This document shows, in pieces, positions 1 to 7,168 of a DNA stretch of 64,000 nucleotides; within the stretch, counting starts at the first letter, position 1; each line of letters opens with the position of its first letter. This stretch comes from Anaerolineales bacterium (GTDB lineage Bacteria > Chloroflexota > Anaerolineae > Anaerolineales > Villigracilaceae). The translations under genes were made by a program, and so were the position numbers. The notes beneath the pieces are model-generated. The model saw only the letters and a list, made by a program, of their open reading frames with translations, did no database searches and was not told where the DNA came from. The stretch covers positions 1 through 64,000 of the forward strand of contig JABARH010000004.1 of NCBI GenBank assembly GCA_019187665.1, in the 5' to 3' direction.

Positions 1-200
1 CTCGCCACTGCTTTGTTCGGCTTGCGTGCTTGCCGCTTCGGAGTATACTATCCCCAAGTCGCGACGGTTTCTCTTGTAGTAAATGAGCCCGCTCTTTGTG
101 GGTGCACCTGACGTGTGGGATTCTGCGCACACTTCAAGCAGTTTCCTACGCCTTATCATTTTTCTGGCTGGACGGCTTCGCCGTCCCCACCCCAGCGCAG

Positions 201-219
201 GTAACGCAAACCGTTCGGT
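201..219 (+). other. Right half of an attC-like recombination site
   Basis: The stretch GTAACGCAAACCGTTCGGT has the form of the right end of an integron attC site, with core site GTTCGGT at 213-219. Its core is exactly complementary to the inverse core ACCGAAC at 1347-1353 after the next gene, as expected for the two ends of one integrated cassette. The left half is not clear. A reverse-oriented GCCGAACAAAGC lies at about 11-22, so the order of sites at the window edge is uncertain. Positions 1-200 otherwise hold no gene I can support. Confidence 0.6.
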
Positions 220-317
220 GGCTTGTTATTCTAAGGACTGCTGCTTGTAATTTCAGAATGGAATTGTAGGATATATTACAGATACACCTCACCACGTACC
301 AATACAGGAGGCCCGAG

Positions 318-1265
318 ATGGAACGCAAACAGACCCTTAAAGAAAGACAAGCCCTTCTCCTTTACCTGATCGTTGCAAACGTATGGACTTGGGTGCTATG
401 GATCCCACCGCTACTCTCTGCAATTCGGCAGGGACTCGTTTTGCCGAGTCCCAACAACTATGCACGGCTTGCTGCTGAGGGATTTTCGGGCGGGCAGCAT
501 GTGATACTTGCCGTCATTTTCAGCTTTGCAGTTTATGGTCCCCTTATCGGCGCATGCCTCGCATTGGCTTACGAACACGGTTCTAAAGGCGTAAGAGAGC
601 TCCTGGCAAATACGTTTGATACTCGGGTTGCTCCAAAATGGTATTTGGCAGCTTTGGCAATTGCTTCTGCTATCGCTTTTGTTCCAGCGATACTCGCCTG
701 GTTAACAGGGGGGTTGGGTCAGCCTATTCTTGATTTTGGCAGGCTTGCACTACTGTTTTTGCCGATCCTGGTTCTCCAGCTTCTGACAAGCGGGCTGGGT
801 GAGGAGCCTGGATGGCGCGGCTACCTATTGCCGAGACTGCAAAAACGATTTGACACTGGACGCACTATTTGGCTACTCGGTTTTATTTGGGCAGTCTGGC
901 ATTACCCCTTGACAGCTATCTACATCCTGCAAGGTGTACCTGATGGCGTTCCAGCTATCGGAGCATTTATTGCTGTTTTGATCGGGCTAATAAGTCAAAC
1001 AATAGGTGTTATTGGAGTCACCTATATTTACGTTTGGTTATTCAATCGTACAGCTAGCATCTTTTTGATGATTATATTTCATGCTCTTACCAATACATTG
1101 CCATTTCTAATCCCAGCAATTCAGGGCCCTTTGGCTTTGCTCGTTGGGATTTTTCCGTGGGTTATGGTTTTGGCACTCCGACTCGTTTTGGGCAAAAAGG
1201 AATTTCCGGGACAACCGACAACGAGCCTGCGCCCTTCGGACCTTCAGAAACCGGAAAGTGCATAG
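318..1265 (+). CDS. CPBP family intramembrane glutamic endopeptidase (CAAX protease-like)
   Basis: This is a 315-residue polytopic membrane protein with about eight hydrophobic segments. It carries the three CPBP (Abi/Rce1) motifs: GEEPGWRGY near residue 161 (the EExxxR catalytic motif), WHYPL near 195 and FHALTN near 255. The family contains intramembrane proteases used in prenyl-protein processing and in bacteriocin self-immunity; which role applies here is unknown. An AGGAGG ribosome binding site lies 8-10 bases before the ATG. The gene fills the first recognisable integron cassette (214-1430), which suggests it was captured horizontally. Family call is secure, substrate unknown. Confidence 0.9.
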   Translation: MERKQTLKERQALLLYLIVANVWTWVLWIPPLLSAIRQGLVLPSPNNYARLAAEGFSGGQHVILAVIFSFAVYGPLIGACLALAYEHGSKGVRELLANTFDTRVAPKWYLAALAIASAIAFVPAILAWLTGGLGQPILDFGRLALLFLPILVLQLLTSGLGEEPGWRGYLLPRLQKRFDTGRTIWLLGFIWAVWHYPLTAIYILQGVPDGVPAIGAFIAVLIGLISQTIGVIGVTYIYVWLFNRTASIFLMIIFHALTNTLPFLIPAIQGPLALLVGIFPWVMVLALRLVLGKKEFPGQPTTSLRPSDLQKPESA

Positions 1266-1346
1266 TAAACTAACAACAAGGTCAACAACATACTACCGCA
1301 AATCTTATTCGTATCCTGAAAGTCCAAACTCGATGATACGAAAGCC

Positions 1347-1436
1347 ACCGAACAAAGCGTGCAGCGGATTGGCGGGTACGCGAGGTTCGAAAGGACAAGT
1401 TCTCAACCCGCCAACCGCTAACGCCAGCCGTTGGGC
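1347..1436 (+). other. attC site of an integron gene cassette
   Basis: The inverse core ACCGAAC (1347-1353) is followed by AAAGCGTGCAGC. The right half GCTAACGCCAGCC is followed by core GTTGGGC (1430-1436). The inner arms can pair (GGCGGGT with ACCCGCC), giving a folded attC of about 90 bases. The inverse core matches the core at 213-219, not its own right end, which is the signature of an integrated cassette. The next cassette begins at 1431. Confidence 0.8.
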
Positions 1437-1466
1437 GGCTGTCCGCAAAAATTAGTAGGAGTTATT

Positions 1467-1670
1467 ATGGATAATCCGAGTGAGTCAGAAAATATCAATG
1501 CAAGTTTAGGAAAGCACCTTAAGGCTATCTCTGAACAGCAAGCAATTATTGCAGAACAACAGAAAAAACAAACTGAATATCTTCGCAATATATCAGCAGT
1601 TCTTACATTCCTACTTATAGCGGTTGTCTTGCTTTTGTTGCTCTTTTCTATCAAGACAGGTGTTTTCTAG
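1467..1670 (+). CDS. Small membrane protein with N-terminal coiled-coil (hypothetical)
   Basis: The product has 67 residues. The start at 1467 is chosen over an in-frame ATG at 1431 because AGGAG lies at 1457-1461 and because 1431 is inside the cassette core site. Residues 5-40 are polar, rich in Gln/Glu/Lys, and look helical (repeated EQQ). Residues 44-62 form one strongly hydrophobic segment followed by a short tail. It resembles many single-pass cassette-borne proteins of unknown role. It shares a cassette with the four-helix membrane protein that starts 10 bases downstream, so the two may be co-translated and act together. Confidence 0.65.
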   Translation: MDNPSESENINASLGKHLKAISEQQAIIAEQQKKQTEYLRNISAVLTFLLIAVVLLLLLFSIKTGVF

Positions 1671-1680
1671 TTTTCTTCCC

Positions 1681-2076
1681 ATGAATAAAATGAAATTGGC
1701 GCTCGAAATATTCGTACTACTTATTCACTTGATTACAGGTGCTTTTATTGGATACATCAATTCAATCAATGAAGCGCAAGTTGTAATCATATCGTCAATC
1801 ATCCTATATGATTTGACTATGTTTCTTTTGTGGGGAATCGCACGTTTGAAGGGAAAATATATCTTTCTTGAAGCCGAATCAGTATTGCACGGCACAATCA
1901 TCGGCGTAATTATCGTAATTCCAACGATTATCATCGGCTTAATTAAAAACGACTTTCCTGATAACTTCATCGTCACTTATTTGTTGACAGGAATAGGCAT
2001 TGGGTTAATCATTGGCGCAATTTACGGAAAGTTTTCAGAAATCAGAGCAAAGAGCAAACTTGGCAATAAGCAATGA
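1681..2076 (+). CDS. Four-pass membrane protein (hypothetical)
   Basis: The product has 131 residues with four predicted transmembrane segments, at about 5-25, 33-53, 67-88 and 97-118. No conserved catalytic motif is visible and I do not recognise the family. The ATG at 1681 is chosen because it begins the hydrophobic first helix; a longer frame from 1624 would overlap the upstream gene. It is the second ORF of the cassette that begins at 1431. Its stop lies 37 bases before the inverse core GCCCAAC at 2113, which is complementary to that cassette's 5' core GTTGGGC. Confidence 0.6.
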   Translation: MNKMKLALEIFVLLIHLITGAFIGYINSINEAQVVIISSIILYDLTMFLLWGIARLKGKYIFLEAESVLHGTIIGVIIVIPTIIIGLIKNDFPDNFIVTYLLTGIGIGLIIGAIYGKFSEIRAKSKLGNKQ

Positions 2077-2664
2077 TTACTTTCACAGGCAAGGCTCTTA
2101 ATCAACAACGCCGCCCAACAAAGCGTCCTAAGAAACGAGAACATGAGAGCTTATGCTCTTTTTACGTCCTTTTCCCCGTCTATGCTTAACATAAAAAAGG
2201 ATGTCGCCTTTCGCTTTTTTGCATAACGGCATCCTGTCATACACAATTTAATTGATGGGCATGAATGGCACGGCTCTTAAGTGGTACAGCTTCCTAATCG
2301 GGGTCGTTATAGATCGTCAAGCAAACCAATCCTGAATTGATCGAAGAAAAGGTCACGATCCGCACGCCGCCAGTATTTAAATCGTATCGCCGCATCCCAG
2401 GGTTCTCAGCGGGCGACCTTGATCGCCAAGGTCAAGCTCCATTGCTTTCGTTCGGGCTTTGGCCATTCATGTTAACCGCATTATACTTGTACCCAGTTTC
2501 TTTGGTATAAAATGACGGCGCTCGCCCGTATTTATAGGTTCTCAGAAACCGTCTTGATCCAAGAGCGGTTGAGATGGTCGTACAAGGCGTTGGTCTGAGC
2601 AAAGTCAACGAGTGGAGCGGGGAAAAACTGTAAAATCATGAAGGCGGTTAAATGCAAAGCAGGC

Positions 2665-2687
2665 GTGACGTAAGGCGTCACGCCTTT
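2665..2687 (+). terminator. Hairpin terminator inside the repeat unit
   Basis: The perfect stem GGCGTGACG/CGTCACGCC with loop TAAGG is followed by a T-run. The same structure occurs at about 5970-5992 in the second unit. It could end transcription entering from the cassette genes upstream. Confidence 0.6.
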
Positions 2688-2706
2688 TTGTTAGGTCGCC
2701 CCCTCG

Positions 2707-2892
2707 TCAGGCAGGGATGAGTTGGAAGCCCAGCTTCTGCGCTCTCTTCTTCATGTATTTCACCTGCTGGGCATCATATTGTCTTTGGTATTCGTTCACT
2801 TTGCGCTCAAAACGCAAAGTGGATGTACAATGGACGCGCAGCGGTTCGCTCTGGTTCACAATATCGGCAAGATCCACGTCTTCGGGGCGCTC
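2707..2892 (-). pseudogene. Minus-strand coding remnant, possibly a transposase C-terminus
   Basis: Reading leftwards gives about 60 open codons with a protein-like composition. They contain EDVDLADIVNQSEPLR and then a basic helical tail ending VKYMKKRAQKLGFQLIPA before a stop. The charged helical end is reminiscent of transposase C-termini, but I cannot assign a family. The first part recurs in frame in the copies at about 6100-6190 and 3985-4070, where the tail has diverged or been replaced. No start or catalytic domain is present, so it is treated as a relic of the element that makes up the repeat unit. Confidence 0.35.
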
Positions 2893-2998
2893 CCCTGGCG
2901 CACGGGGACGGCTTTCTCCAAAATCGGTTTTTCGACGGTCTCGTTGGGCAACCCCTTCCTCAACATGTTACAATTAAGTCAAAAATGGGATACGTCCA

Positions 2999-3391
2999 AT
3001 GAGAATTGTCGTAGATACATCAACCGTTATTGCAGTAGTTGTTGGCGAAGCAGAAAAAGCAAAATTGATTGAATTAACGAAAGACGCAACTATTGTCGCA
3101 CCGCCTTCTATTGATTGGGAAGTCGGAAATGCTTTTACCGCCATGCTTAAACGTTCCCGCATTACTCTTGAACAGGCTATTGAAGCCATTGGCGTTTATC
3201 AAGAAATCTCGTTGGAAATTGTAGAGATAGATTTGAAAGAGGCTGTAAGGCTTGCAGGCAAACATAATATTTACGCCTACGACGCATATATTCTCCAGTG
3301 TGCCATCGAACATGATTTGCCGTTAATTTCTCTTGATCAAGATATGATTAATGTCGCCAAGCAAGAAGGTATTCAAGTTCTTGAGGTGTAA
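2999..3391 (+). CDS. PIN-domain ribonuclease toxin (VapC-like)
   Basis: The product has 130 residues, the normal size for a VapC toxin. PIN-domain acidic residues are visible: Asp6 in VVDTSTV, Glu41 in DWEVGNAF, Asp98 in YAYDAYIL and a C-terminal LDQDM. PIN toxins are Mg2+-dependent RNases, often cutting tRNA or rRNA. The partner gene follows after 2 bases, an inverted toxin-first order. The pair sits in a cassette that starts at the core GTTGGGC (2943-2949). Toxin-antitoxin cassettes are a known stabilising feature of large chromosomal integron arrays. Confidence 0.85.
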   Translation: MRIVVDTSTVIAVVVGEAEKAKLIELTKDATIVAPPSIDWEVGNAFTAMLKRSRITLEQAIEAIGVYQEISLEIVEIDLKEAVRLAGKHNIYAYDAYILQCAIEHDLPLISLDQDMINVAKQEGIQVLEV

Positions 3392-3393
3392 CT

Positions 3394-3621
3394 ATGACTA
3401 CTTATTCTTATTCCGAAGCACGTGAGCGGCTTTCCGCTTTACTAGAGAGAGCCATATTAGAGGGACAAGTCAAGTTGAGAAGTCGCGATGGACGAATTTT
3501 TATCATTCGCCCTGAACGTCTCCAAAAAACTTCACCTTTTGAAGTACGAAGCATAAAACTTCCAATTTCTAAAGTTGATATTCTTGACGCTATCCGTGAA
3601 AGCAGAGCAAGGTTCTCTTAA
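3394..3621 (+). CDS. Antitoxin of the cassette-borne PIN toxin (Phd/YefM-like)
   Basis: The product has 75 residues. The N-terminal MTTYSYSEARERLSALLERA is typical of Phd/YefM-type DNA-binding antitoxins. A beta-like RDGRIFIIRPE hairpin follows, then a C-terminal tail that probably wraps the toxin. It starts 2 bases after the toxin stop, so the two are co-translated. A toxin-first order usually means the antitoxin is still made in excess by its own initiation. A degenerate inverse core (AACCCAAAAAGCG) follows the stop at about 3621-3633. Confidence 0.8.
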   Translation: MTTYSYSEARERLSALLERAILEGQVKLRSRDGRIFIIRPERLQKTSPFEVRSIKLPISKVDILDAIRESRARFS

Positions 3622-3635
3622 CCCAAAAAGCGCCC

Positions 3636-3836
3636 ACCGATGAACAGCAGTGTCAACCCCAAAGGGGGTGCTTCGCGAGGGTGGCGGGAAAACTCGAACC
3701 AAGAAGTCCCACGTCTAGCCAAAGGCGTTGGGCTTTTTCTTTTTAGGGATGGTTTGGAAGGGCTGATCTATCGAAAGTTCGGTGTCTCGACAGGCTCGAC
3801 AACCGTCTATGGGCGGCCTTCCAGAGCCGCGCCCGC
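3636..3836. repeat. 201-bp repeat C, copy 1
   Basis: It is nearly identical over its whole length to 6968-7168. It contains a bidirectional hairpin, cleaner in copy 2 (AAAGCCCCACGT paired with ACGTTGGGCTTT, flanked by A and T runs). It also carries a CTCGACAGGCTCG motif common in dispersed repeats. In copy 2 the repeat ends exactly at the last base of the rex stop codon, so copy 1 may be a duplicated piece of rex 3'-flanking DNA. Confidence 0.75.
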
Positions 3837-3882
3837 GTTCTTGCGGATGCGGTCTGCTGGACGAGCGAGGCTCAGGGTACGC

Positions 3883-3975
3883 TTATTCGATCCGGTTGAG
3901 TTCGGGGCGCAGCGCGAGGACTTCCGCTTCGCTGGCTAATCCAATATCTGCGCGCACAAGCGCATGCATCGCTTC
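3883..3975 (-). pseudogene. Unassigned coding remnant
   Basis: On the minus strand the frame reads EAMHALVRADIGLASEAEVLALRPELNR, then a stop. This looks like the C-terminal end of a real protein, but I do not recognise it and the frame is lost upstream where the shared repeat segment begins. The stretch 3622-4242 otherwise contains repeat C, this remnant and the third copy of the unit's 3' segment, and no intact gene. Confidence 0.25.
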
Positions 3976-3984
3976 ACGCTGCGC

Positions 3985-4175
3985 TCGAAATTGAAAGTGG
4001 ATGTACAATGGACGCGCAGCGGTTCGCTCTGGTTCACAATATCGGCAAGATCCACGTCTTCGGGGCGCTCCCCTGACCCTGACAGAGCGATAGAAAACGA
4101 AGACTGTCCATGCTCGGTCCCTGGCGCACGGGGACGGCTCTCTCCAAAATCGGTTTTTCGACAGTCTCGTTAGGC
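3985..4175. repeat. 3' segment of the attC-interrupting unit (copy 3, partial)
   Basis: This is the third copy of the last 150-190 bases of the unit at 2113-2949 and 5419-6302. It ends with the same TCGACAGTCTC followed by core GTTAGGC at 4169-4175. The core is complementary to the inverse core GCCTAAC at 4765-4771, so a cassette runs from 4170 to 4887. The 5' part of the unit is replaced here by repeat C. Confidence 0.65.
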
Positions 4176-4242
4176 GCACCGCCCGTTCAGAGTTAGGTTG
4201 GGCTCTTTGTTGTCGATTCTCTGTATCAGAATGGAGGTTACT

Positions 4243-4446
4243 ATGCAGAAATGGGACTACAAAACACTTACCGTAAGTGAGAACCGAGGGAAATGGGTTT
4301 GGAGTGATACTCAAACCGAAAAGTCGGAACAAGAGCGACTGAAGGAATTAGGAAAGGAGGGCTGGGAATTGGTGGGTGTTGCGCTATACCAAGGGCAATT
4401 TAGTACATTGGCTTACTATTATTACTTCAAGCGTCCTCTCGAATAA
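4243..4446 (+). CDS. DUF4177 domain protein
   Basis: The product has 67 residues. The pattern KWDYKTL, then ERLKELGKEGWELVGV, then a C-terminal YYYYFKRP strand is characteristic of the small DUF4177 family, whose function is unknown. The start at 4243 is preceded by GGAGG at 4233-4237; an in-frame ATG at 4198 has no such site. It is the only gene of the cassette 4170-4887. The 310 bases after it (4447-4764) are T/G-rich with many TTGGT/TTTGG words, and I see no gene there. Confidence 0.75.
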   Translation: MQKWDYKTLTVSENRGKWVWSDTQTEKSEQERLKELGKEGWELVGVALYQGQFSTLAYYYYFKRPLE

Positions 4447-4764
4447 TGGGTTTGCGAAGTCCATCATTCTGTTGATTTGTTCAGGTCAGTTTCGTTGGTA
4501 ATGTCACTTTTGGGCAAAGTGAGGTTTCTAAAATCAGTTCAACTGCTTTAGTCAAAGATTTTGGCAGATTTGGTTCAGGTTGGTTGGTCAAGTATCGTTC
4601 TTTGGGAAAGTTGGTTTTTCACTGAGAAATGGCTTTTGTTTGGCAAACGTTTCGGTAAGTTGCGTTCTTTTTGGTATTTGCTGATGGTCAAGTTGTGTGT
4701 AAAATTTTGTCAGATCGGTTGTGCTGTTTTGTTTCAATCAATGAGTCTTGCGTTCAGTGAGTGC

Positions 4765-4893
4765 GCCTAACACAGCGTGCAGCCGACTTGGGGTACGCGC
4801 CGCGTTTTCAGGCAGTTTTCGTGGCTTGAAGTTGGTTCCGTCAAAGCGGCGTTGCCTCGTCCCTCCCCAAGCGGCTAACGCTCACCGTTAGGC
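4765..4893 (+). other. attC site of an integron gene cassette
   Basis: The inverse core GCCTAAC (4765-4771) is followed by ACAGCGTGCAGCC. The right half GCTAACGCTCACC carries core GTTAGGC (4887-4893). The site is about 129 bases with internal complementarity. The inverse core is a perfect complement of the core at 4169-4175 at the 5' edge of the same cassette, and by coincidence of type also of its own right core. Confidence 0.85.
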
Positions 4894-4914
4894 GGTTGTC
4901 ATCGAGGAAACCAT

Positions 4915-5424
4915 ATGAGTGTTTTTGATTTTTTTCGCGGTAAGAAGAAAAACTCAATAGAGAGCAGTGAAGCAAGTATCGAATTCGGATTTCGAGCCGA
5001 AGGAATCACTTATCGTTTGCCCAATAAATCTACGGAATTATGGTTTACTTGGGTCAATGGTGCCAGGATTTATACAGAAACTATCAACAGATGGAGAAAT
5101 GGTTCACTTCTCACACGAAACGAAAAAGAGAAAGTATTTAATGAGGTTGTGAAGTTTGTTGAGCAAAAAACTGAAAAACCAATTATCGTTATTAGTGCAG
5201 ATGATTCGTCCAAAGATTTGTGGGAGCAATTATGTTCAGCAAATCAATTGCTTATTAAAAACATAGAATACACTTCCAGTGAAAAGCAATACCAGCAAGA
5301 GCGAAATATGTATCTTGGCATAATTAAGGCTGGAAAAAAACTGGTGCTTGACGAAACCGAAATAAGGAATGAAAAAGAGATTGATGAAGCAATGCAAAAG
5401 CGTAGAAAGAAAACCGCCGCCTAA
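4915..5424 (+). CDS. Cassette-encoded hypothetical protein
   Basis: This is a 169-residue, mostly charged soluble protein. It starts MSVFDFFRGKKK and has a WFTWVNGARIYTETINRW segment mid-N-terminal, a predicted Rossmann-like PIIVISADDSSKDLWEQL stretch, and a very basic C-terminus (QKRRKKTAA). I do not recognise the family. GAGGAAA precedes the ATG by 4 bases. It is the only gene of the cassette opening at 4888 (core GTTAGGC). The stop overlaps the complementary inverse core GCCTAAC at 5419-5425, the tight gene/attC packing typical of cassettes. Confidence 0.7.
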   Translation: MSVFDFFRGKKKNSIESSEASIEFGFRAEGITYRLPNKSTELWFTWVNGARIYTETINRWRNGSLLTRNEKEKVFNEVVKFVEQKTEKPIIVISADDSSKDLWEQLCSANQLLIKNIEYTSSEKQYQQERNMYLGIIKAGKKLVLDETEIRNEKEIDEAMQKRRKKTAA

Positions 5425-6302
5425 CAAAGCGTCCTAAGAAACGAGACCATGAGAGCTTATGCTCTTTTTACGTCCTTTTCCCCGTCTATGCTTAACACAA
5501 AAAAGGATGTCGCCTTTCGCTTTTTTGCATAACGGCATCCTGCCATACACAATTTAATTGATGGACATGAATGGCACGGCTCTTAAGTGGTACAGCTTCC
5601 TAATCGGGGTCGTTATAGATCGTCAAGCAAACCAATCCTGAATTGATCGAAGAAAAGGTCACGATCCGCACGCCGCCAGTATTTAAATCGTATCGCCGCA
5701 TCCCAGGGTTCTCAGCGGGCGACCTTGATCGCCAAGGTCAAGCTCCATTGCTTTCGTTCGGGCTTTGGCCATTCATGTTAACCGCATTATACCTGCGCCT
5801 GGTTTCTTTGGTATAAAATGACGGCGCTCGCCCGTATTTATAGGTTCTCAGAAACCGTCTTGATCCAAGAGCGGTTGAGATGGTCGTTCAAGGCGTTGGT
5901 CTGAGCAAAGTCAACGAATTGAGCGGGGAAAAACTGTAAAATCACGAAGGCGGTTAAATGCAAAGCAGGCGTGACGTAAGGCGTCACGCCTTTTTGTTCG
6001 GTCGCCCCCTCGTCAGGCAGGGATGATGCTTCGACAGGCTCAGCACAAGTCTTCCTCATCTACTTGACCTGCTGGGCATCATATGGACTTTGGTATTCGT
6101 TCACGCTACGCTCAAAACGCAAAGTGGGTGTACAATGGACGCGCAGCGGTTCGCTCTGGTTCACAATATCGGCAAGATCCACGTCTTCGGGGCGCTGATC
6201 TGACCCTGACAGAGCGATAGAAAACGAAGACTGTCCATGCTCGGTCCCTGGCGCACGGGGACGGCTCTCTCCAAAATCGGTTTTTCGACAGTCTCGTTAG
6301 GC
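5419..6302 (+). repeat. attC site interrupted by a 0.88-kb repeat unit (copy 2)
   Basis: It starts with inverse core GCCTAAC and AAAGCGT and ends with core GTTAGGC at 6296-6302. It is near-identical to the unit at 2113-2949. Differences are scattered substitutions, one replaced block after about 6026 carrying a GCTTCGACAGGCTCAGCAC motif, and retention of about 46 bases missing in copy 1. The internal hairpin terminator is at about 5970-5992. A 73-codon minus-strand frame at 5838-6059 is open, but the two copies do not conserve it over its length. No intact gene is present across this 0.9 kb. Confidence 0.7.
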
Positions 6303-6315
6303 AACCCCTTGCAAA

Positions 6316-6340
6316 ATATTATCGCTTCGTGATATTATCG
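6316..6340 (+). promoter_or_regulatory. Putative operator of the higBA pair
   Basis: The 9-mer ATATTATCG occurs twice as a direct repeat, at 6316-6324 and 6332-6340, ending 4 bases before the toxin ATG. The position over the promoter/start suggests an autoregulatory site for the HigA-like antitoxin. This is inference from position and repetition only. Confidence 0.45.
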
Positions 6341-6344
6341 GGCT

Positions 6345-6629
6345 ATGATTGAATCCTTCGCCTCCGATGAAACCGAGAAAATCTTTCGTGGTCAAGTTTC
6401 AAAGAAATTCCCGAAAGATATTCAACGAACCGCCCGCCGCAAGTTAATTTATTTGGATGACGCAGAAGATTTGCAAGATTTGCTTGCACCGCCTGGAAAT
6501 CGACTCGAAAAATTAAAAGGTGACAGGGCTGGACAACACAGTATCCGCATTAATGACCAATGGCGAATTTGTTTCAAATGGTCAGGTAACAAGGCGAAAG
6601 ATGTCGAGATTGTGGATTATCACGGATGA
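6345..6629 (+). CDS. higB: HigB/RelE-superfamily mRNA interferase toxin
   Basis: The product has 94 residues, the usual length of the HigB killer-protein branch of the RelE superfamily. Visible family features are KKFPKDIQRTARRKL, the LAPPGNRLEKLKGD segment and the C-terminal SIRINDQWRICF...VEIVDYH strand pair. RelE-type toxins cut mRNA on the ribosome. The stop overlaps the start of the antitoxin by 4 bases (ATGA), so translation is coupled. The pair is in the last recognisable cassette of the array, opening at 6297 after core GTTAGGC. Confidence 0.9.
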   Translation: MIESFASDETEKIFRGQVSKKFPKDIQRTARRKLIYLDDAEDLQDLLAPPGNRLEKLKGDRAGQHSIRINDQWRICFKWSGNKAKDVEIVDYHG

Positions 6630-6952
6630 GAGAAAAAATGATGGACAAAACTTTATCACCTATTCACCCTGGCGAAATTTTGCTGGAAGACTTTATGAAG
6701 CCGCTTGGTTTAAGCCAGTATCGCTTGGCGCATGACATCGGCGTTACTCCGATTCGTATCAGCCAGATTGTTAATGGGGAGCGTTCAGTCACTGTTGATA
6801 CTGCCATGCGTCTTGCTCGCTATTTCGGTACAAGTGCGGCGGTTTGGCTTCGTTTACAAGTCCGTTATGATTTAGAAGTTGCAGAAAGCGAATTGGGCGG
6901 AAAAATCAATAAAGAAGTCAAGGTATTGGCTCAAACACCAAGTCACGTGTAA
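6626..6952 (+). CDS. higA: HigA-family addiction module antitoxin (XRE helix-turn-helix)
   Basis: The product has 108 residues. It begins, after MREKMMDKTL, with the family signature PIHPGEILLEDFMKPLGLSQ. It continues with a helix-turn-helix (YRLAHDIGVTPIRISQIVNG) and the segment TAMRLARYFGTSAAVWL. This is the short HigA type that binds its own promoter and neutralises HigB. In-frame ATGs at 6638 and 6641 are alternative starts. No complementary inverse core follows the gene; repeat C begins 16 bases after the stop. Confidence 0.9.
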   Translation: MREKMMDKTLSPIHPGEILLEDFMKPLGLSQYRLAHDIGVTPIRISQIVNGERSVTVDTAMRLARYFGTSAAVWLRLQVRYDLEVAESELGGKINKEVKVLAQTPSHV

Positions 6953-6967
6953 GCAGGCAGGTTGCTG

Positions 6968-7168
6968 ACCGATGAACAGCAGTGTCAACCCCAAAGGGGG
7001 TGCTTCGCGAGGGTGGCGGGAAAACTCGAACCAAAAAGCCCCACGTCCAGCCAAAGACGTTGGGCTTTTTCTTTTTAGGGAGGATGTGGAAGGGCTGATC
7101 TATCGAAAGCTCGGTGTCTCGACAGGCTCGCCAACCGTCTACGGGCAGCCTTCCAGAGCCGCGCCCGC
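6968..7168. repeat. 201-bp repeat C, copy 2, abutting rex
   Basis: It is the same sequence as 3636-3836 and equal in length. It ends at the final base of the rex stop codon. The hairpin at about 7039-7075 (AAAAAGCCCCACGT against ACGTTGGGCTTTTT) would serve as a transcription terminator for rex on the minus strand and for higBA on the plus strand. The two copies are direct repeats bracketing the 3.1 kb that holds three cassettes. Confidence 0.75.
7039..7075. terminator. rex: Bidirectional terminator between higA and rex
   Basis: The stem is AAAAAGCCCCACGT/ACGTTGGGCTTTTT with one mismatch and a loop of about 10 bases. It is flanked by A- and T-rich tracts, so it can act on both converging transcription units. 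Confidence 0.65.

Larger units (their letters stand above)
2113..2949 (+). repeat. attC site interrupted by a 0.84-kb repeat unit (copy 1)
   Basis: The unit opens with the left half of an attC (inverse core GCCCAAC, then AAAGCGT) and closes with a core site GTTGGGC at 2943-2949. The normal attC right half is missing, and about 820 bases of largely non-coding DNA lie between. A near-identical unit occupies 5419-6302, and its last third recurs at about 3985-4175. Internal landmarks are a strong hairpin with a T-run at 2665-2687, a second core-like GTTAGGT just after it, and a minus-strand coding remnant at 2707-2892. Copy 1 lacks about 46 bases that the other two copies have before the final segment. 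It is best read as a mobile element or remnant that entered attC sites. Confidence 0.7.

Noticed and set aside
1-60. Reverse-oriented attC left half (GCCGAACAAAGC on the minus strand) implying a minus-strand cassette
   Set aside because: Only one half is visible at the window edge and no credible minus-strand gene follows; insufficient evidence.
2113-2949. Group IIC-attC intron as the identity of the attC-interrupting unit
   Set aside because: The location fits, but there is no reverse-transcriptase ORF and no recognisable domain V hairpin; left as an open possibility in the findings.
4561-4770. Open frame of 69 codons between the DUF4177 gene and the attC site
   Set aside because: It starts with TTG, has no ribosome binding site, is built from repeated TTTGG/TTGGT words with a Trp/Phe/Leu-rich product, and runs into the attC; it looks non-coding.
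5838-6059. 73-codon minus-strand frame inside repeat unit 2
   Set aside because: The frame is not conserved over its full length in copy 1, and it includes the terminator hairpin; not supported as a gene.
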